This document shows positions 26,883 to 35,737 of a stretch of 64,000 nucleotides of DNA, piece by piece. The position numbers and the translations under genes are program-made. The stretch is from CAVWDU01 sp963840725. Its GTDB lineage: Bacteria; Pseudomonadota; Gammaproteobacteria; Pseudomonadales; Halieaceae. The stretch's first letter is position 1. Each line of letters starts with the position of its first letter. Location: the NCBI GenBank assembly GCA_963840725.1, contig CAWIZY010000016.1:434001-498000 (forward strand), read 5' to 3'. The notes beneath the pieces were generated by a model that did no database searches, was not told the DNA's origin, and was given only the letters and a program-made list of their open reading frames with translations.

Positions 26883-26954
26883 TCCAACTACCTCTAACTG
26901 CTTCTAACTTTGTTAGCGTGCGTTAATTATAGCCGCTCACAGGCGTTGTGTACA
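26883..26954 (-). promoter_or_regulatory. Promoter and operator of the RES toxin-antitoxin operon
   Basis: Reading leftwards: TGTACA (26954-26949), 17-bp spacer, perfect TATAAT (26931-26926). Just downstream lies an inverted repeat CTAAC-TTT-GTTAG (26904-26916) and three 10-bp direct units ending in -AACT-like sequence (26881-26910), one helical turn apart. The layout fits an antitoxin operator placed over the transcription start. Confidence 0.6.
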
Positions 26955-27110
26955 CTGCATCGACCACGCCGGTATTTGCGCATTCGCCGTACCACTACTA
27001 GTCTGGTTCTAGGGCTTAAGTTCATGCCCGAAGCCCTGCACCCCAGCCCCAACGCCACCTGGCAACACGACTCAACACCGGTTTTCGAATCCTTCAGGAG
27101 TCAGTCGAAT

Positions 27111-27923
27111 ATGACCATCAATTTCAGCCAGCGCCACGCGTACACGCGGCGCGAAGTCAGTTCACCATCGCGCGTTGTGTCTCAAGGGGCACACAATGAT
27201 ACGGTCAAACGCATTCAGGAGTGGCTGAACTACCACCGTTGCCGGACGGGTGTCGACAGGAAGTTCGGTCCTGCCACTGCGCGTTGCGTGAAGGATTTTC
27301 AACTACAGCAGAACCTGCCCATCAGCGGCAGGGTAAACAGTACAACCTGGAATGCGCTCGTGGCTCCCCTGCATGCGGCCCTGAATAACGTTGGTGGGGG
27401 CGAAGACGCCACACCGGGTTCGTGGTTAAGGGCGACGGCGGCTCAGCACGTTGACCAGCACCCTGTTGAGATCGGTGGCCCGAATGGGGGACCCTGGGTA
27501 CGCCTGTATTGTGAGGGCAATGACGGCCCGCCCTGGGCATGGTGCGCGGGCTTCGTGTCACTCATTATGCATCAGGCCTACTTCTACCAGGGCACCAGAG
27601 CACCCATCAAGGGGTCAGTGTCCTGTGACTCCCTGGCCGCCCAGGCGAAAAGAGCCGGGCGCTTCGTTTACGGCCGCTCCATTGCGAGAGGGCAGGTCTC
27701 CTGGGAATCGCTGGGTGAATGCGCAATCTTTCTGAAACGCCGCACGTCGACCGACTGGACCCATGCCGGGTTTGCCTTTGATGGCACTGGCAAGCGCAAT
27801 GAACTCATCTTTTCTACCATCGAGGGTAATACCAATGACGAGGGTGTCCGGGAGGGCTTTGAAGCCTGCCGCAGAACACGAGGGCTGGGCTCCGGGAACT
27901 ACGATTTTATCAGCTTCGCCTAG
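27111..27923 (+). CDS. Peptidoglycan-binding plus CHAP-like cell-wall hydrolase
   Basis: A 270-residue protein with an N-terminal PG_binding_1 domain (about residues 27-85: VKRIQEWLNYHRCRTGVDRK, FGPATARCVKDFQ) and a C-terminal Cys/His amidase-like domain. The likely nucleophile is in WAWCAGFVSLIMHQ (about Cys145), the likely histidine in DWTHAGFAF (about 220), and STIEGNTND may supply the third residue. It has no signal peptide or membrane segment. The ATG at 27111 has AGGAG 10 nt upstream; a longer frame starts at 26910 but has no ribosome-binding site. Its TAG overlaps the GTG of the next gene, a lipoprotein. Possibly a type VI-style or phage-derived lytic protein; not proven. Confidence 0.75.
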   Translation: MTINFSQRHAYTRREVSSPSRVVSQGAHNDTVKRIQEWLNYHRCRTGVDRKFGPATARCVKDFQLQQNLPISGRVNSTTWNALVAPLHAALNNVGGGEDATPGSWLRATAAQHVDQHPVEIGGPNGGPWVRLYCEGNDGPPWAWCAGFVSLIMHQAYFYQGTRAPIKGSVSCDSLAAQAKRAGRFVYGRSIARGQVSWESLGECAIFLKRRTSTDWTHAGFAFDGTGKRNELIFSTIEGNTNDEGVREGFEACRRTRGLGSGNYDFISFA

Positions 27924-28369
27924 TGGAGGCAGTGCGGTACGCCACGCTCGTTATAGCCATTCCCGTGTTGGCGGTGACAATACTGCTCGGCGCTTGTGTG
28001 TCTAAGCCGCCCCCACCCGTGTTTTCCAGCCCACTTGAGCTTGTAATAGCCGCCGTGGAGGACTCCCTGGGGATACCGGTTACGCTGGAAATACATGATC
28101 AAAGAAGTGATGAACGCTGGTTCTTCCTGACTGCCACCCCGCTGACGGAGACCGGCGAGCCAGTCGATTACGCCAACACCCGCCTCAATGATAACGCTTC
28201 AGAGGGCGAGCTTGATAACTGGCTCTGTGCTTTGTTGCAAAAATCAGAGTCAAACCAATGGCAACTCCTGGAACTGGAGATCGGGGCCACGGACGTGCCG
28301 TTTATTGATTGGCCAGATCGTCACGGTGTGCCCAGGGCGCTCATCATGGGCGGAGTAACGCTAAACTGA
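27923..28369 (+). CDS. Small lipoprotein, candidate immunity partner
   Basis: A 148-residue hypothetical protein. The N-terminus is a lipoprotein signal (hydrophobic stretch, then LLGAC lipobox, Cys at about residue 25), so the mature protein of about 124 residues should sit in the periplasm on a lipid anchor. No known domain was recognised; the mature part is acidic. The GTG start overlaps the hydrolase stop (TAGTG), implying coupled translation. The pairing suggests protection against the hydrolase, but that is inference. Confidence 0.7.
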   Translation: MEAVRYATLVIAIPVLAVTILLGACVSKPPPPVFSSPLELVIAAVEDSLGIPVTLEIHDQRSDERWFFLTATPLTETGEPVDYANTRLNDNASEGELDNWLCALLQKSESNQWQLLELEIGATDVPFIDWPDRHGVPRALIMGGVTLN

Positions 28370-28423
28370 AAACACAATAGCGTTTGTTTGTGTGCCACGG
28401 CAGTTGCGAGCCAAACGGCCGCC

Positions 28424-29128
28424 CTATTTTGTTACATGCTTTACTTCCCCGAGATGCTTGGCCAGCAACTCAGCCCAGGAACGCAGTATCCGGTCAGCTG
28501 CTGCCTTATTGGTCGCTCGATCCGAGGCCATACCCATCGTATTGCGATCCCCCTGAGGATCCACTACCCGCGCCAGCAGTTCGCTGCTGGCGGAGTCATA
28601 TAACTCCATATACAGCGTCATCGCTCCAGCAGACCGGACAAAAGTCCGCCCCATACCCGCACTGCGCGTATCGGGCGCGGCCACGTCCACGTTAATCAGA
28701 GCAGGACGCAGCAAAAGCACGTCCGGGCCGGTGTCGTCGACGACTTCGAAGCCCTTCTTGGTAAGCACTTCTGTGAACACCTTACTGAACTCATCCGCCA
28801 ACCGTTTCTTTATGGCCTCAGCATCCTTGTCCGTAACCCGGCCCTCAAGGCCTATCTCATTCATGTTGTAATCGCGCTGCCAGTCTTTCTGGAAATCAAC
28901 GAAACAATCCAGCAACTGCACCTTATCGTACGGAGCCAGACTTGCACCGGGCTTCGCGTACGCCACCGAGACTTTGGTATCCTTGAGCAGATGCAGGCCA
29001 TCCTTGTCTACCTCAGGAAGCGCCTCCTTTTTCGCCATGGCGGGCACACAAAATAGTGCAGCGCACACGACAACCATCGCCAATCTGGCGACCGGCATCA
29101 AAGCCGTATTCACTAGCATTTTATACAT
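28424..29128 (-). CDS. DUF3313-like exported protein
   Basis: A 234-residue protein with a Sec signal (MYKMLVNTALMPVARLAMVV, cleavage after about AMA). The mature part has PYDKVQLLDCFVDFQKDW, a predicted helix around ADEFSKVFTEVLTKKG, GPDVLLLRPALINVDVAAP and a C-terminal ILRSWAELLAKHL. This pattern resembles DUF3313 proteins of unknown function in the cell envelope. A TTG-started extension to 29290 lacks a signal and was rejected; a G-rich run precedes the ATG. The 29129-29371 gap holds no gene; a GC hairpin without a T-run lies near the nnrS stop. Confidence 0.7.
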   Translation of the reverse strand: MYKMLVNTALMPVARLAMVVVCAALFCVPAMAKKEALPEVDKDGLHLLKDTKVSVAYAKPGASLAPYDKVQLLDCFVDFQKDWQRDYNMNEIGLEGRVTDKDAEAIKKRLADEFSKVFTEVLTKKGFEVVDDTGPDVLLLRPALINVDVAAPDTRSAGMGRTFVRSAGAMTLYMELYDSASSELLARVVDPQGDRNTMGMASDRATNKAAADRILRSWAELLAKHLGEVKHVTK

Positions 29129-29371
29129 ATTCACCCCCCGATAGAGTAACCGCCACTCAGTGCGGTGGCGGCATAGCTTGCGTCCGAAGACATACACCAG
29201 CCCCGTCGGCCAAACGCTGAGAGTAACATACAGCACAGGCCGGGCATTGCCTGCCATACGATTCTGGCAGACGGCGGGAGGTATCGCCAATCGAATGAGT
29301 ATAGGTTGCCGTTTTCAGGTCGACAGAATTACCGACCGCAACGCCGCCCGACAGATAAGCTCGCCCGAGGC

Positions 29372-30589
29372 TCAGCCCGGGCGCCCATCCACCCTTGGCC
29401 GGGTCAGAATCGGCAGGTAAAGCACCAGGAAGCAGCCGTAGGCCAGCACCCAGAACATGACGGCAGTGACGATAAGTTGCGAATAGCCGAGCGTCGAGTA
29501 AGGGCCGAAGACGCGAACCAAAAACGCGATAAAAGCGGCGACGAATGCCCCTGTCATCACCTTGCCGACCACCATAGGCCGGCCCGTATGCCCCAGGGAA
29601 ACCCGGGAGATCATCGCGAGAATCATCATCCCCATCGCCCCCACGGTCAGGGTGTGAATGGCCTGAGAGTGGGAAACAGCCGTCGACAACAGGCTTAAGC
29701 CCAGCAGGAACAAGCCCAGTGGAATACACCAGTAGCTGATGTGCAGCGACCACAGAAGGGGCACTCGGGCGGTCACCCAGATTCGCCAACGAAGTCCGCG
29801 CAGTGCGAGCACAGTGGCTGCAAGGAACATAATGCCTGCGGACACAGGGGGCGAAAAATCACTCAGGCCGGCGCCGGCGAGCACGGCAAACAGCATGACC
29901 AGCAGCGCGGTCCTCTCCAACCAGGGGCGATCCGCCACCCGCCGGGTCTGGGTGCCGTTGGCCGTAAACATCGGCACGACCCTGCCCGCCATCGTGCTCA
30001 TCAGCAAGCCAAGCAGCAGCACAGCGACCGTGCCAGCGGTGCGTGGCAACTCCGGCGCGTTAGCGTACACCGACCAGTGCATCGCTCCATTGATCAAAGC
30101 CAACGCCAACAGCAGGGGGACGAACACGATGTTGCGCCACTGCTGAACCTTGACGATGGAATGGCCCAGCACCAGGGCAGCCGCAGGCAAAAATGTCAGG
30201 TCCACCATTACGATGGCCCATTGCGGCCAAAACGTGGGAGCCACCAACAGGACACGCGCCGACAACCACAGCGTGACCAGCCCCAGTAAGTAAGCACCTT
30301 TGATACCCGGTATGCCGGTCCAGGTCTGCACGGCGGTGAGTAGAAAGCCCACCACGATAGCGGCGACAAACCCGAACAGCATTTCGTGCATATGCCACCA
30401 GAGCGGCCCACCGTAGACGACAGGCTCGATAACCCCCGTCAGCATGCCGGACCACAGCAGCAGACAGGCCATGCCGAATAACGCACCCAACAGGAAAAAA
30501 GGCCGAAAGGCGAGTTGCAACCAGGCCACCCCGGCTATCGGTGGCTGCGGTTTTTGCTCACGCCTGGCAATTGGGTCACTCATAGCCAT
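29372..30589 (-). CDS. nnrS: NnrS family membrane protein
   Basis: A 405-residue integral membrane protein with about 12 helices. NnrS proteins bind haem and copper and ease nitrosative stress, and are usually induced by nitric oxide regulators. Typical segments: FRPFFLLGALFGM, WWHMHEMLFGFVAAIVVGFLLT (histidine-rich, split here as WWHMHEMLFG), QTWTGIPGIKG, and the late HTLTVGAMGMMILAMISRVS with LGHTGRP. No denitrification enzymes are visible in this window. It follows a DUF6544-like gene by about 90 bp. Confidence 0.9.
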   Translation of the reverse strand: MAMSDPIARREQKPQPPIAGVAWLQLAFRPFFLLGALFGMACLLLWSGMLTGVIEPVVYGGPLWWHMHEMLFGFVAAIVVGFLLTAVQTWTGIPGIKGAYLLGLVTLWLSARVLLVAPTFWPQWAIVMVDLTFLPAAALVLGHSIVKVQQWRNIVFVPLLLALALINGAMHWSVYANAPELPRTAGTVAVLLLGLLMSTMAGRVVPMFTANGTQTRRVADRPWLERTALLVMLFAVLAGAGLSDFSPPVSAGIMFLAATVLALRGLRWRIWVTARVPLLWSLHISYWCIPLGLFLLGLSLLSTAVSHSQAIHTLTVGAMGMMILAMISRVSLGHTGRPMVVGKVMTGAFVAAFIAFLVRVFGPYSTLGYSQLIVTAVMFWVLAYGCFLVLYLPILTRPRVDGRPG

Positions 30590-30680
30590 ATTCTGGCCGT
30601 CCTGGCGCCAATTTACACACGATTATTTTTCTGTTTTTTGTCGATCCGTCGGGAACTGCAAGTCCGCCGATAGCCATCGG

Positions 30681-31529
30681 CTACCCCGGCGTGGGCTCGG
30701 GAAACCGCAGGTCGCTGACAGCCGCTACATAGAATGGAAAATAGTCGTCACTGCCAAAGTGGTTTCCCGCCTCGATACGAGTGGGCAGGGTGAAGCCGGC
30801 AAAGGTGCGGAAATCGGCAAGATAGCCGCCGAATGGCTGAATACGATGGGTCTTTTCGGGATTGGCGTTGCTCCATCGCGGGAAGACTACAACAGTCGGC
30901 TGCCCGGTCGCGTCCACGGTTAGGTCAACAGACTGTTCCAGGCCTCCGTGCGCCACGGTGACCCGCGCGGTATTCTGGTCGAGTGCGTCCCAACGGATGC
31001 CGGGGCCGGGCAGCAGCGCGGCTGGGGTCCAGAAAGCGGCCTCGGCCACACAACGCCCAAAAGCCGATCGGTGGTGGTCTGCATCCCCGCCCGAGCGCGC
31101 AACGGGGATCAAACCCATCGCCCAGAACCGGCTCCAACGCCCGCTGTCTGCACCGGACACCCGCAGGGGGCCGCGTTTTGCCCGCATGCTCCAGACGAAG
31201 CCGTGGGGGGCGGCTAGTGTCTGCTCGGCGGTCATCTGCAGATAGTCCGGCTGGCCTTTACTGCCCAGGCTGAAACGACCGGTCATGGCAAGGCTTGCCA
31301 CCGTGAGCAGCGGCGTTCCGGGCGCTATGGTGAAGGCGAAGTAACGCCTTGCCGGCTCGGGCAGGCCTCGGATCATGGCGAGATCAAAAACTGCAGGCTT
31401 TTCGGGCTGGAACGCCAACAGTCGTGACTTTTCCGCCCCGTTGGCCCTGTAGTCCAGGGCGCGCACAACAGCGGCGACACCGATTATCAAGGCGGCCACA
31501 CACAGTACAATCAGAACGGCAGTAGTCAC
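30681..31529 (-). CDS. DUF6544/DUF6920-like membrane-anchored protein
   Basis: A 282-residue protein with one N-terminal membrane helix (MTTAVLIVLCVAALIIGVAA) and a soluble remainder. LPEPARRYFAFTIAPGTPLL, RFSLGSKG and LMAE-type beta-strands (MTAEQTLAAPHGFVWS), plus GGYLADFRTFAGFTLPTRIEAGN near the end, fit a family of unknown function often near membrane permeases. No catalytic residues recognised. The GTG at 31529 is used as start. Confidence 0.6.
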   Translation of the reverse strand: MTTAVLIVLCVAALIIGVAAVVRALDYRANGAEKSRLLAFQPEKPAVFDLAMIRGLPEPARRYFAFTIAPGTPLLTVASLAMTGRFSLGSKGQPDYLQMTAEQTLAAPHGFVWSMRAKRGPLRVSGADSGRWSRFWAMGLIPVARSGGDADHHRSAFGRCVAEAAFWTPAALLPGPGIRWDALDQNTARVTVAHGGLEQSVDLTVDATGQPTVVVFPRWSNANPEKTHRIQPFGGYLADFRTFAGFTLPTRIEAGNHFGSDDYFPFYVAAVSDLRFPEPTPG

Positions 31530-31601
31530 AACAATACCCCTGCGCTGCGCGCAATCAGGTGACAGTCGTCAACCGCGACTGCCCAGCCGCCCTGGATAAT
31601 T

Positions 31602-32759
31602 TCAGGCCTGCAGGGACTCCAGCGCACGGGGCATCGCGGCAGCGTACTGCGCCACATCGTCAATGCGCCCACAACTGACCCTGGACCACCCGGTATAATC
31701 CTGATACACGCCCCGTATCAGTACGTTCTGTTTGGCCATGGCGGCGCGAAAATCCTCTGCGTTCAAGGCCCCGAGGTCGACATAAACAAAACTGGTTTGT
31801 GAGGGCGCCGTGCTCAAACCATGGCTGCGCGCGGCTGCCTCGATCATCGTCCGGGCCTCAATAATCCGCTCTTTGGAAAAACGCAGGAAGCGATCGTCGT
31901 CGTAGCTGGCAACCGCAGCCGCAACCCCCGCCTGATTCAAAGAGTAATCCCCCAGGCTGTACTGGCCAACCAGCGCGGTATTGTGTTCCGAAGCCATCAA
32001 GTAGCCGACCCGCATCCCGGCCAAGCCATAAATCTTTGAAAAAGTCCTTGCTACGACCACGTCGTGCCCCTCTCGCACCAGGGACACCATCGAGTTACGC
32101 TCCGGGTCGTCGGTAATCTCATTGTATGCCTCATCAATCAGCACCGTGCACTTTTTCGAAGCCTTGATGCAGAACGCGCGCAGTTTAACGGGATCCAGCA
32201 ACATACCTGTGGGGTTGTTGGGATTGCAGATCTGCACCATGGCAACGTCCGCATCAATAGCAGCGTACAAGGCATCGAGGTCCACCCCGAGGTCCTGCGT
32301 CGCAGGGGTACGGATCAGTTCACCGCCCTGGCGCAGCGCCGCCTGGGTCGTGGTGTCCCAGAACAGATCAGCACCGAGTATTTTGCCGGTGCGCGCCTTG
32401 GCCTGGGCAAGATAGGTCAGAACGCCGCTGGATCCGGAACTGAGGCTTATCTGGGCCGCAGGCAGACCGTGACGTTCACCAATCATGTGGCGCAGGCGTT
32501 GCACTGAGTCGCCGACGTAATAAGCGCCCGAACTACTGGCCTCCCCGATTGCCTTGAGTGCGCGCCGACTGGGGCCGTAGGGATTTTCATTGGCATTGAG
32601 TTTAGCCACACCCGGTGCTGGACCGTAGAGCGATGCGGGCCCGCTCGCCACCACTGGCTCGGTGGCCAGGCCGAGCGCGACCTGGGGCGCGACCGAGCCG
32701 ATCATCAGTGCTGAGCCGCCGAGGCCAAAAAAACGCCGGCGTGATAGTTCTGGTTGCAT
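31602..32759 (-). CDS. Tat-exported HisC-like class I/II aminotransferase
   Basis: PLP-dependent aminotransferase of the histidinol-phosphate type, 385 residues. Unusual for this fold, it has a twin-arginine signal (ELSRRRFFGLGGSALMIG), so it may act in the periplasm. Catalytic landmarks: NENPYGPS, NPNNPTGMLL, DEAYNEITDD (Asp holding the PLP nitrogen), RTFSKIYGLAGMRVGY (Schiff-base Lys) and the C-terminal SCGRIDD. The ATG at 32759 has GGAGAG 5 nt upstream; the long upstream extension lies in another gene's region. The amino-acid substrate is unknown. Confidence 0.85.
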   Translation of the reverse strand: MQPELSRRRFFGLGGSALMIGSVAPQVALGLATEPVVASGPASLYGPAPGVAKLNANENPYGPSRRALKAIGEASSSGAYYVGDSVQRLRHMIGERHGLPAAQISLSSGSSGVLTYLAQAKARTGKILGADLFWDTTTQAALRQGGELIRTPATQDLGVDLDALYAAIDADVAMVQICNPNNPTGMLLDPVKLRAFCIKASKKCTVLIDEAYNEITDDPERNSMVSLVREGHDVVVARTFSKIYGLAGMRVGYLMASEHNTALVGQYSLGDYSLNQAGVAAAVASYDDDRFLRFSKERIIEARTMIEAAARSHGLSTAPSQTSFVYVDLGALNAEDFRAAMAKQNVLIRGVYQDYTGWSRVSCGRIDDVAQYAAAMPRALESLQA

Positions 32760-32881
32760 GGTCTCTCTCCGTATACCGTGGTCTGAAGGATTAGTCTCCG
32801 GGTCTAGTCTCTGTGCTTTCCATGCCTGACGTATGACTGCTATGACTTCTGAACCTCTGTGGTGTGGCGCCGGAAGGCTGC

Positions 32882-33721
32882 CTAGGGCGCCAGCACCAGG
32901 CTGCGATAAAACATCATCGTGGCGATCACCAGCAGGTATAAGCCAAAGGCGCGCTTCAAGTGCGAGGCGTTCAATTGATGCGCCCACCGGGCGCCGATTG
33001 GCACAGTGATCAGGGACATCAGGCTGATAACGACCAGGGCGGGAAGGTTCACATAACCGATGGACCCCAGGGGTAGATCGACATCCCTTAAACCCATCAG
33101 CGTAAACCCGATCGTGCCCGGCACGGCAATGATAAACCCCACCCCCGCAGCGGTGGCCACCGCCTGGTGCACCGTGCGCCCGCACAACACCATGGTGACG
33201 ACGAAGGGCGTGCCGCCGCCAATGCCGAGCAGCGCAGAGAACCCGCCCAGGCCAGAAGCCAGCGCGGCACAGCCCAAACCGTGCGGGACCTCGCGCTTAC
33301 CTGTGGTTTGCTCAAACCAGTCAGACAGCAGAAAGTAGACGGCGTAAACCGCGACTCCGCTGGCGAACACCAGCAGTAGAGCTTCGCCGCCAACCTCGGA
33401 GGCAATCGCAAGGCCGGCAATAACCCCGACAACCAACCAGGGAGCCCATTCACGCAGCACGGCGAAGTCAACCGCTCCGCGCCGGTGATGCGCCTGCACC
33501 GAGCGCAATGACGACACGACGATGGTGGCCAGCGAGGTGCCAATGGCCACATGTATATGATGCTGGGACCCCAGCATACCGTTGTCGTTACCCAGAGAGA
33601 ACACGGCCAGCAGTGCGGGTACCACAACAAAACCCCCGCCCACCCCGAACATGCCGGCGGTAATCCCCGAGACCGCGCCCGCGATCAGCAGGGAGCAGAT
33701 AATCGGAAGAAACTCAATCAT
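32882..33721 (-). CDS. TSUP/TauE-SafE family permease
   Basis: A 279-residue permease with eight membrane helices; the family exports sulfite, sulfoacetate or related anions. The two repeats of the fold are visible through SGITAGMFGVGGGFVVVPAL (N-half) and GGFSALLGIGGGTPFVVTMV (C-half). The ATG at 33721 has GGAG 9 nt upstream; TTG at 33736 is an alternative. A perfect inverted repeat lies 28-52 bp upstream. The substrate is not evident. Confidence 0.88.
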   Translation of the reverse strand: MIEFLPIICSLLIAGAVSGITAGMFGVGGGFVVVPALLAVFSLGNDNGMLGSQHHIHVAIGTSLATIVVSSLRSVQAHHRRGAVDFAVLREWAPWLVVGVIAGLAIASEVGGEALLLVFASGVAVYAVYFLLSDWFEQTTGKREVPHGLGCAALASGLGGFSALLGIGGGTPFVVTMVLCGRTVHQAVATAAGVGFIIAVPGTIGFTLMGLRDVDLPLGSIGYVNLPALVVISLMSLITVPIGARWAHQLNASHLKRAFGLYLLVIATMMFYRSLVLAP

Positions 33722-33748
33722 GACAGCGTACTCCAAAGCCGGCCCTTT

Positions 33749-33773
33749 GCGCAGGCCGTATCGCGGCCTGCGC
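33749..33773. other. Perfect 10-bp inverted repeat upstream of the TSUP gene
   Basis: GCGCAGGCCG-N5-CGGCCTGCGC, a 25-bp hairpin without a T-run, between about 28 and 52 bp before the permease ATG. It lies where an mRNA leader would be, so an attenuator, an operator or a translation-control element are all possible. Confidence 0.6.
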
Positions 33774-34029
33774 GTTACCTCCAGACACGGCCGTCAGACC
33801 TTGCCGTCGGACGCTGTAAGTATCGCGTTGAATCTCTGAGAACACGTGAGTCAAAGACCGCTACAGATTGAATGCAAGAAACGCACCAAACCCGGGTAGC
33901 CCGCTAAAACCGGGTAGCTACGCTCTCAATACCCCTGATTCACGACTTTTTTGCACCAAAAGTAGCAGGGCTGCGCACCGCAATGGCGCCTGGGAAGCTG
34001 GCGGCTTGGCGCGACCGGGTCGGCAAACG
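33774..34029. other. Gene-free stretch with short repeats
   Basis: No supported gene between the TSUP permease and the DUF202 gene. It contains a direct repeat CCGGGTAGC (33892-33900 and 33910-33918) and two GCACCAAA octamers near 33880 and 33953. No promoter or terminator could be assigned. Confidence 0.5.
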
Positions 34030-34278
34030 TCAGCCGCTCAAACGTTTGCCGACCCGGAAAAAACGGTACACCCCCACTAACAACACAAGGGCGCCTGCGC
34101 CAACCAGAAACCAGCCGATGGTAATGGCCATGGGGTCAACCGGGAAAAAGTGCAGCACGACCGCCCCACCACCGAGCATTGACAGGGCAGTGCGCACATA
34201 CGCAAGCAGGGTGCGCTCATTCGCCAGGCGAGTGCGCTCCAGGGCCAGATTGTCGCGTTTGCCAGCACTTTCGCTCAT
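34030..34278 (-). CDS. DUF202 (YidH-like) membrane protein
   Basis: An 82-residue protein with the DUF202 signature LALERTRLANERTLLAYVRT near the N-terminus, followed by two membrane helices (LSMLGGGAVVLHFF and IGWFLVGAGALVLLVGVYRF). Function is unknown in the family; some members associate with membrane redox or stress genes. Separated from the AmpG-like gene by about 157 bp with nothing recognisable. Confidence 0.85.
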   Translation of the reverse strand: MSESAGKRDNLALERTRLANERTLLAYVRTALSMLGGGAVVLHFFPVDPMAITIGWFLVGAGALVLLVGVYRFFRVGKRLSG

Positions 34279-34435
34279 TCATCCCCCTCGATTTTTAGTT
34301 TGCCCGCAGGACACTGCCCTCGGGCGATAATACCGCCGATACCGCCCGTTTTGCCATCGCAATTTGCCCGTGGTTGCGCCAAGCAAGTCAGCTCGCCAAG
34401 ATTGCAGCGATGCGTCCTTTGAGTACGGAAGCCGC

Positions 34436-35737
34436 TCAAGCCGGAACCTCCGCCTTGCGACCGGCCTGCAGTGCCGGATGAAGGCGCAAAAAATTCCATA
34501 CAAACAACAAAAATACCACACCGAGAATTCCCGAACCCAGAAAGTGCCATTGATAGCCCACAAGGCTTGCCAACCAGCCGGAGCTGGCCCCGACAAGGCC
34601 GCCCAGAATCACCTGCATACAGGCTTGCAAACTGTAGTCGGCCCCCTCATGGTTGGCGCGGCATTGCTCCATCATCAGTGCAAACAGGGCCACAGTAGAC
34701 ATGCCGTCCGCCGTTTGCTCAAACAGCGACAGGCCATACACCCAGGGCAGTTCCGTGCGACCAGCGGCGATCAAGGCAAAGCCGGCAATACCCAGCGCCT
34801 GCAGGAAGCCGAACAAAGGCAGCGTAATTCTTGGCCCCAGCCGGTAATACAGCAGCCCGCCGACCACGGCCGCCACCATGCCGGTAATGGATGATGCCAG
34901 AGTCAGTGTGCCGATGGCCGACAGGGAGAACCCCGCATCCACCAGCATAGGCTTAACCATGGACGAGCCCATGGAGTCCGCGAGCTTGTAACTCACCAAT
35001 ACCCAAATCCAGCTGGTAATGCCCGGTCGTTGAAAAAAACCCCGGTTATTGCGCCAGAGAAACCCCAGCCCGCGGCCCTCATCGGTCGCGCCCGCGCCTG
35101 CTGATTCCGCAGGTTCATTGCTGTCGGGCCGCTCACTGAATATCAGCACCGGCAGAGTCAATAACGCCAACATGCCTGCCAGCAGCAAGAAGCTGGTTGA
35201 CCAGCCCAGACGATCCAGGGACATCAGCAACAGACTGCCACCGATGATCAGGCCCAACTTGTAACCGGACACCTGAATACTGTTGCCCAGCCCCCGCCAA
35301 CGACTGGGCAACAGTTTCACTGCCAGGCCATCGGTGGCGATATCCTGGGTTGCGGAGCTGAAATTAAGCAGCAACAAAAGCGCAAAAAATGGCAGCAGGT
35401 AACGGTCGAAAATGCTCGCCGGGTTGATCTGGCTCAGGCCCAGTAACAGCAGAATGACCAGGGACTGCATGGGTAAAATCCAGCTGCGGTGCGGCCCGGT
35501 GCCGGGGAAATGATAACGATCCACCCAGGGCGCCCAGAGGAACTTGAACATCCAGGGCAACGCCAACAGTTTGAGAAAGCCGATATATTCCAGGGGCACC
35601 TGATGCTCGCGCAGCAAGGCCGGGAGTGCATGGGCCAACAGCCCCGAGGGCAGCCCCTGAGAGAAATACAGGCTGGTCAATAGCACCACCGTGAAGGCCG
35701 GCAGTCGCTGCTCGCCCTGCTTCACGTCAGACGGCAT
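34436..35737 (-). CDS. AmpG-like major facilitator permease
   Basis: A 433-residue, 12-helix MFS transporter. It follows the AmpG/SLC33-type pattern: LYFSQGLPSGLLAHALP in helix 1, MFKFLWAPWVDRYHFPGTGPHR in loop 2-3 (typical AmpG loop, split as MFKFLWAPWVDRY), SSATQDIATDGLAVKLL in helix 4 and LGNSIQVSGYKLGLIIGGS in helix 5. AmpG imports anhydromuropeptides for cell-wall recycling; this paralogue may carry another substrate, as gammaproteobacteria often have several. It is not next to peptidoglycan genes. Confidence 0.8.
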   Translation of the reverse strand: MPSDVKQGEQRLPAFTVVLLTSLYFSQGLPSGLLAHALPALLREHQVPLEYIGFLKLLALPWMFKFLWAPWVDRYHFPGTGPHRSWILPMQSLVILLLLGLSQINPASIFDRYLLPFFALLLLLNFSSATQDIATDGLAVKLLPSRWRGLGNSIQVSGYKLGLIIGGSLLLMSLDRLGWSTSFLLLAGMLALLTLPVLIFSERPDSNEPAESAGAGATDEGRGLGFLWRNNRGFFQRPGITSWIWVLVSYKLADSMGSSMVKPMLVDAGFSLSAIGTLTLASSITGMVAAVVGGLLYYRLGPRITLPLFGFLQALGIAGFALIAAGRTELPWVYGLSLFEQTADGMSTVALFALMMEQCRANHEGADYSLQACMQVILGGLVGASSGWLASLVGYQWHFLGSGILGVVFLLFVWNFLRLHPALQAGRKAEVPA

